A stretch of DNA of 7,671 nucleotides from Abditibacteriota bacterium (lineage in GTDB: Bacteria > Armatimonadota > UBA5829): positions 1-7,671 of the forward strand of contig JAGDDM010000202.1 in the NCBI GenBank assembly GCA_017958015.1. The letters run 5' to 3'. Below the pieces are notes generated by a model. It did not search any database. It was given only the letters and a program-made list of their open reading frames with translations, and was not told the origin of the DNA. Shown here in pieces: positions 5,371-7,671 of this stretch. The stretch's first letter is position 1, and the number at the start of each line of letters is the position of its first letter. The translations under genes and the position numbers were made by a program.

Positions 5371-7371
5371 ATGAATCACCTCTCAACAATTTGCGTTGCC
5401 GCCGCGGCGTTGGCCACCTTGGCCGGTTCCGCTTTCGCGGCAAAGCCCGCCGTGTCCGAAATGGCGGCGGCTGACCTGAGCTTTAAGGAGATGTTCGAGG
5501 TCTCCAAAGCCGATAAGCAGCTCCCCTTCTCCTTCGTCTACGACGGCGTGTCCTCCAAGGACCTGTTGAAGGGCTGGAAGTGCAAGGAAAGCACCAAGGC
5601 CGTCAGCGCCACCAAGACCGAGCGGACAATCACCTACAAAGATCCCGCCACCAAGCTTGAAGTCAAGTGCGTTGCCACCCACTTCGCCGATTCCCCGGTG
5701 ATTGAGTGGACCGTTTGGTTCGAGAACAAGGGCAAGACCCCCACTCCCACCATCGAGAAAGTCTACGCCATCGACGAGAATCTCACCTCCAACAAAGACA
5801 ACTTCACCATGCACTGGGACATCGGCACCATCGTCACCTCCCACGACGCCGAGCCCATGACCGACGTTCTCGGCGCCGGCGACAAGTTCGTCAAGTCCCC
5901 GGGCAGAGCCTCCTGCGGCGGCGTGAACCCCTATTTCAACATCGAATGCGGAAAGAATCAGGGCTACATCGTGGTCGTCGGCTGGCCGGGCCAGTGGGAA
6001 ATAAACTGCGCCGTTGACAACACCGGCAAGAACATGGCGGTGAAGGCCGGTCAGCAGAATCTGGCCACCACCCTTAATCCCGGCGAAAAGATTCGCACCC
6101 CTCTCATGGCGGTTATGCCCTATCAGGGCGACTATGTCCATGCCCAGAACCTGTGGAGAGCCTACTTCGTGAAGTACATCACCCCTCAGGTGAACGGCGC
6201 CGCCGCCCCCGCGGAACTTCACGCCTGCTCCTCCCACCAGTACGCCGAAATGATTCAGGCCAACACCCAGACTCAGATTGACTATGTGGACGGCTACCTG
6301 AACAGAGGCGTGGATTTGGACTTCTGGTGGATGGACGCCGGTTGGTATTACCACAAGGGTCAGGGCTGGCCCAACACCGGAACCTGGGAAGTGGACAAAG
6401 ACAGATTCCCCAAGGGTCTCCGGGAGATTTCCGACCACGCCCACAAGAAAGGCGTAAAGATTATCGTTTGGTTCGAGCCCGAGAGAGTTGGCGGCGACAA
6501 CTGGATTACCGAAAACCATCGGGATTGGATTTACGAAGGCACCGGTCTTGTGGACATCGGCAACCCGGAGGTTTGGAACTGGGCCACCAAGCACTTTGAC
6601 AAAATCATCAAGGATGAAGGCATCGACCTCTACCGCCAGGACTACAACATCAACCCCAACGAAGCCTGGACCATCTGGAACGGCAAGAACCCGGGCAGAG
6701 TGGGCTACAGCGAGAACCGCTACGTCCAGGGCTACCTCTCCTACTGGGATTACCTGCTTGAGCACAACCCGGGCCTGAGAATCGACTCCTGCGCCTCCGG
6801 CGGCCACAGAAACGACCTTGAGACCATGAAGAGATCCGTTCCCCTCCTGCGCTCCGACTACATCTTCGAGCCCGTGGGCCAGCAGAACCACACCTACGGC
6901 ATGTCTTTCTGGATTCCTTGGCAGGGCACCGGTTTCAGAACCGAGAGCCTCTACGACCTCCGCAGCTCCATGGTTATGGGCCAGACCGCCTGTTGGACAA
7001 TCAGCGACGACAATCTAGACTACGATTTGCTGCTTAAGTACCTGAAGGAGTGGAGAGAAGTGGCTCCCAACTTCCTGGGCGACTACTACCCGCTCACCAA
7101 GTACAACCCGGAGAACAACGCCTGGATGGCCATGCAGTTCGACAGACCCGAAGCGGGCGTTGGCAGCGTTCAGGTCTACCGCAGAGGCGAAGCGGAAGAA
7201 GACAGCATCACCCTTAAGCTGAAGGGTCTTGTTTACGACGCTTCCTACGATGTCTACGACTTCGACAGAGGTACCGTGGGCACATTCACCGGCAGCGAGC
7301 TCATGAGAAAAGGCATCAAAGTTTCTCTCGACAAAGCCGAAGCCGCGCTTATCAAATACACCAAGCTGTAA
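5371..7371 (+). CDS. Secreted alpha-galactosidase, glycoside hydrolase family 36-type
   Basis: 666 residues. The signal peptide is about 1-23 (hydrophobic core LSTICVAAAALATLAG, cleavage after AFA), so it is periplasmic or secreted. Residues 30-280 form the N-terminal beta-sandwich. The catalytic (beta/alpha)8 barrel is about 285-560 with LDFWWMDAGWY (316-326, Asp322 in the substrate pocket), VWFEPERV (366-373), LYRQDYN (420-426) whose Asp424 fits the nucleophile, SCASGGHRND (473-482), and LRSDY (493-497) whose Asp496 fits the acid/base. A beta-type C-terminal domain follows. GH36 enzymes release terminal alpha-linked galactose from raffinose-type sugars or galactomannans with retention of configuration. 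The start is set by AAAGGA 7 nt upstream and a good signal peptide. The gene has its own promoter and terminator, so it is monocistronic. Arginine is coded largely by AGA here, unlike the CGG/CGC-rich SIS gene, which hints at high expression. An alpha-N-acetylgalactosaminidase activity within the family cannot be excluded. Confidence 0.92.
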   Translation: MNHLSTICVAAAALATLAGSAFAAKPAVSEMAAADLSFKEMFEVSKADKQLPFSFVYDGVSSKDLLKGWKCKESTKAVSATKTERTITYKDPATKLEVKCVATHFADSPVIEWTVWFENKGKTPTPTIEKVYAIDENLTSNKDNFTMHWDIGTIVTSHDAEPMTDVLGAGDKFVKSPGRASCGGVNPYFNIECGKNQGYIVVVGWPGQWEINCAVDNTGKNMAVKAGQQNLATTLNPGEKIRTPLMAVMPYQGDYVHAQNLWRAYFVKYITPQVNGAAAPAELHACSSHQYAEMIQANTQTQIDYVDGYLNRGVDLDFWWMDAGWYYHKGQGWPNTGTWEVDKDRFPKGLREISDHAHKKGVKIIVWFEPERVGGDNWITENHRDWIYEGTGLVDIGNPEVWNWATKHFDKIIKDEGIDLYRQDYNINPNEAWTIWNGKNPGRVGYSENRYVQGYLSYWDYLLEHNPGLRIDSCASGGHRNDLETMKRSVPLLRSDYIFEPVGQQNHTYGMSFWIPWQGTGFRTESLYDLRSSMVMGQTACWTISDDNLDYDLLLKYLKEWREVAPNFLGDYYPLTKYNPENNAWMAMQFDRPEAGVGSVQVYRRGEAEEDSITLKLKGLVYDASYDVYDFDRGTVGTFTGSELMRKGIKVSLDKAEAALIKYTKL

Positions 7372-7384
7372 ATAAAGACACTTC

Positions 7385-7415
7385 AAGCCGCCCTTTTAAT
7401 AAGGGCGGCTTTTTT
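7385..7415 (+). terminator. Strong rho-independent terminator of the alpha-galactosidase gene
   Basis: An 11-bp perfect stem, AAGCCGCCCTT (7385-7395) and AAGGGCGGCTT (7401-7411), closes loop TTAAT and is followed by a run of T (six T at 7410-7415). It begins 13 nt after the stop codon. On the minus strand the same hairpin lies 22 nt beyond the MFS stop but lacks a T-tract, so it serves mainly the plus strand. Confidence 0.95.
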
Positions 7416-7432
7416 GTTATATCGGAAATCGG

Positions 7433-7671
7433 CTATCGCGCGAACCGTCGCCTCATCTCACAGACATACACTATTCCGCACATCGGCACGGTAATTGCCA
7501 GCGCGGGATAGAACAACTCCACCGGCAGATGGGCGTACAGCACTCCGGCGATAAGGGGGCCGAGAATCATACCCAAATCCATGCCCATGTAGAGGGTGGT
7601 CCCGGCAAGGCCCCGGGAACCGGGGGCGGCATGGCGTATGGCCTCCGCCTGACACACGGTGCACATAAGCC
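7433..7671 (-). CDS. C-terminal fragment of a Major Facilitator Superfamily transporter, cut by window edge
   Basis: The frame stays open to the window end, so the 79 visible residues are only the tail of a longer protein; the Met at 7664-7666 is internal, not a start. APGSRGLAGTTLYMGMDLGMILGPLIAGVLY has the P-x-x-R-G-x-A ... D-x-G-x-x-x-G-P-x-x-A-G pattern seen near helix 11 of 12-helix MFS drug or sugar transporters. A second hydrophobic helix (ELFYPALAITVPMCGIVYVC) follows, then the basic tail MRRRFAR, fitting a cytoplasmic C-terminus (positive-inside). The gene is convergent with the alpha-galactosidase, with 61 nt between stops. A sugar role is possible from the location, but an efflux role is equally compatible. 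Confidence 0.82.
   Translation of the reverse strand, partial: LMCTVCQAEAIRHAAPGSRGLAGTTLYMGMDLGMILGPLIAGVLYAHLPVELFYPALAITVPMCGIVYVCEMRRRFAR

Noticed and set aside
5383..6891. 502-codon open frame antisense to the alpha-galactosidase
   Set aside because: It lies wholly opposite a gene with clear GH36 catalytic motifs. Its product is a monotonous Gly/Val/Leu/Ala sequence with no recognisable domain, as expected from the codon bias of the real gene read backward.
7433..7666. A complete 77-residue membrane protein starting at the Met at 7664-7666
   Set aside because: The frame continues past the window edge and the sequence matches the last two helices of a 12-helix transporter, so it is a fragment of a longer gene.

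Overview
The window reads as bacterial chromosome from a double-membraned (Gram-negative-type) organism with a moderately GC-rich genome. The double membrane is suggested by a truncated gene at the left edge whose product ends like an outer-membrane beta-barrel strand (terminal Phe), and by an export-type parvulin foldase. The C-terminal half of the secreted subtilase carries OB-like repeats with motifs (GLLVRTTGKV, FFYIDDGS, VSVTGIS) that I associate from memory with Armatimonadota/Abditibacteriota proteins. That lineage is an inference, not a demonstrated placement.

Layout. 1-133: 3' end of a probable porin, then a strong terminator (156-184). 184-318: a composite intergenic repeat (element A). 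308-3085, minus strand: a two-gene operon of a membrane-anchored parvulin prolyl isomerase (2006-3085) followed 3 nt later by a two-SIS-domain protein of the MurQ/glucokinase-regulatory-protein family (308-2002). 3086-3204: a compact divergent promoter region in which the two predicted -35 boxes abut. 3205-5136, plus strand: a secreted subtilisin-family (S8) protease with complete catalytic machinery and a C-terminal OB-like extension. 5141-5290: a second composite repeat (element B), which contains an inverted copy of the core of element A. 5291-5354: a terminator overlapping a well-formed promoter, followed by a dyad at the predicted transcript start. 5371-7371: a secreted GH36-type alpha-galactosidase with its own strong terminator. 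7433-7671, minus strand: the last 79 residues of an MFS transporter, convergent with the galactosidase.

How the genes fit together. A foldase divergent from a secreted protease suggests envelope or secretion housekeeping: parvulin foldases such as PrsA are known to help exported proteases fold. The alpha-galactosidase points to use of alpha-galactosides from plant material. The MFS fragment could be its transporter, but it is on the opposite strand and its substrate cannot be read from this fragment. The SIS protein belongs to a family that binds sugar phosphates.

The most unusual signal is non-coding. Elements A and B share an 18/20 match in their cores, an inverted-repeat layout, short perfect hairpins and flanking arrays with strict 7-bp periodicity, although the heptad sequences themselves differ strongly (AT-rich in A, GC-rich in B). 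This looks like a dispersed, structured repeat family. I see no CRISPR array, rRNA, tRNA, transposase or phage gene.
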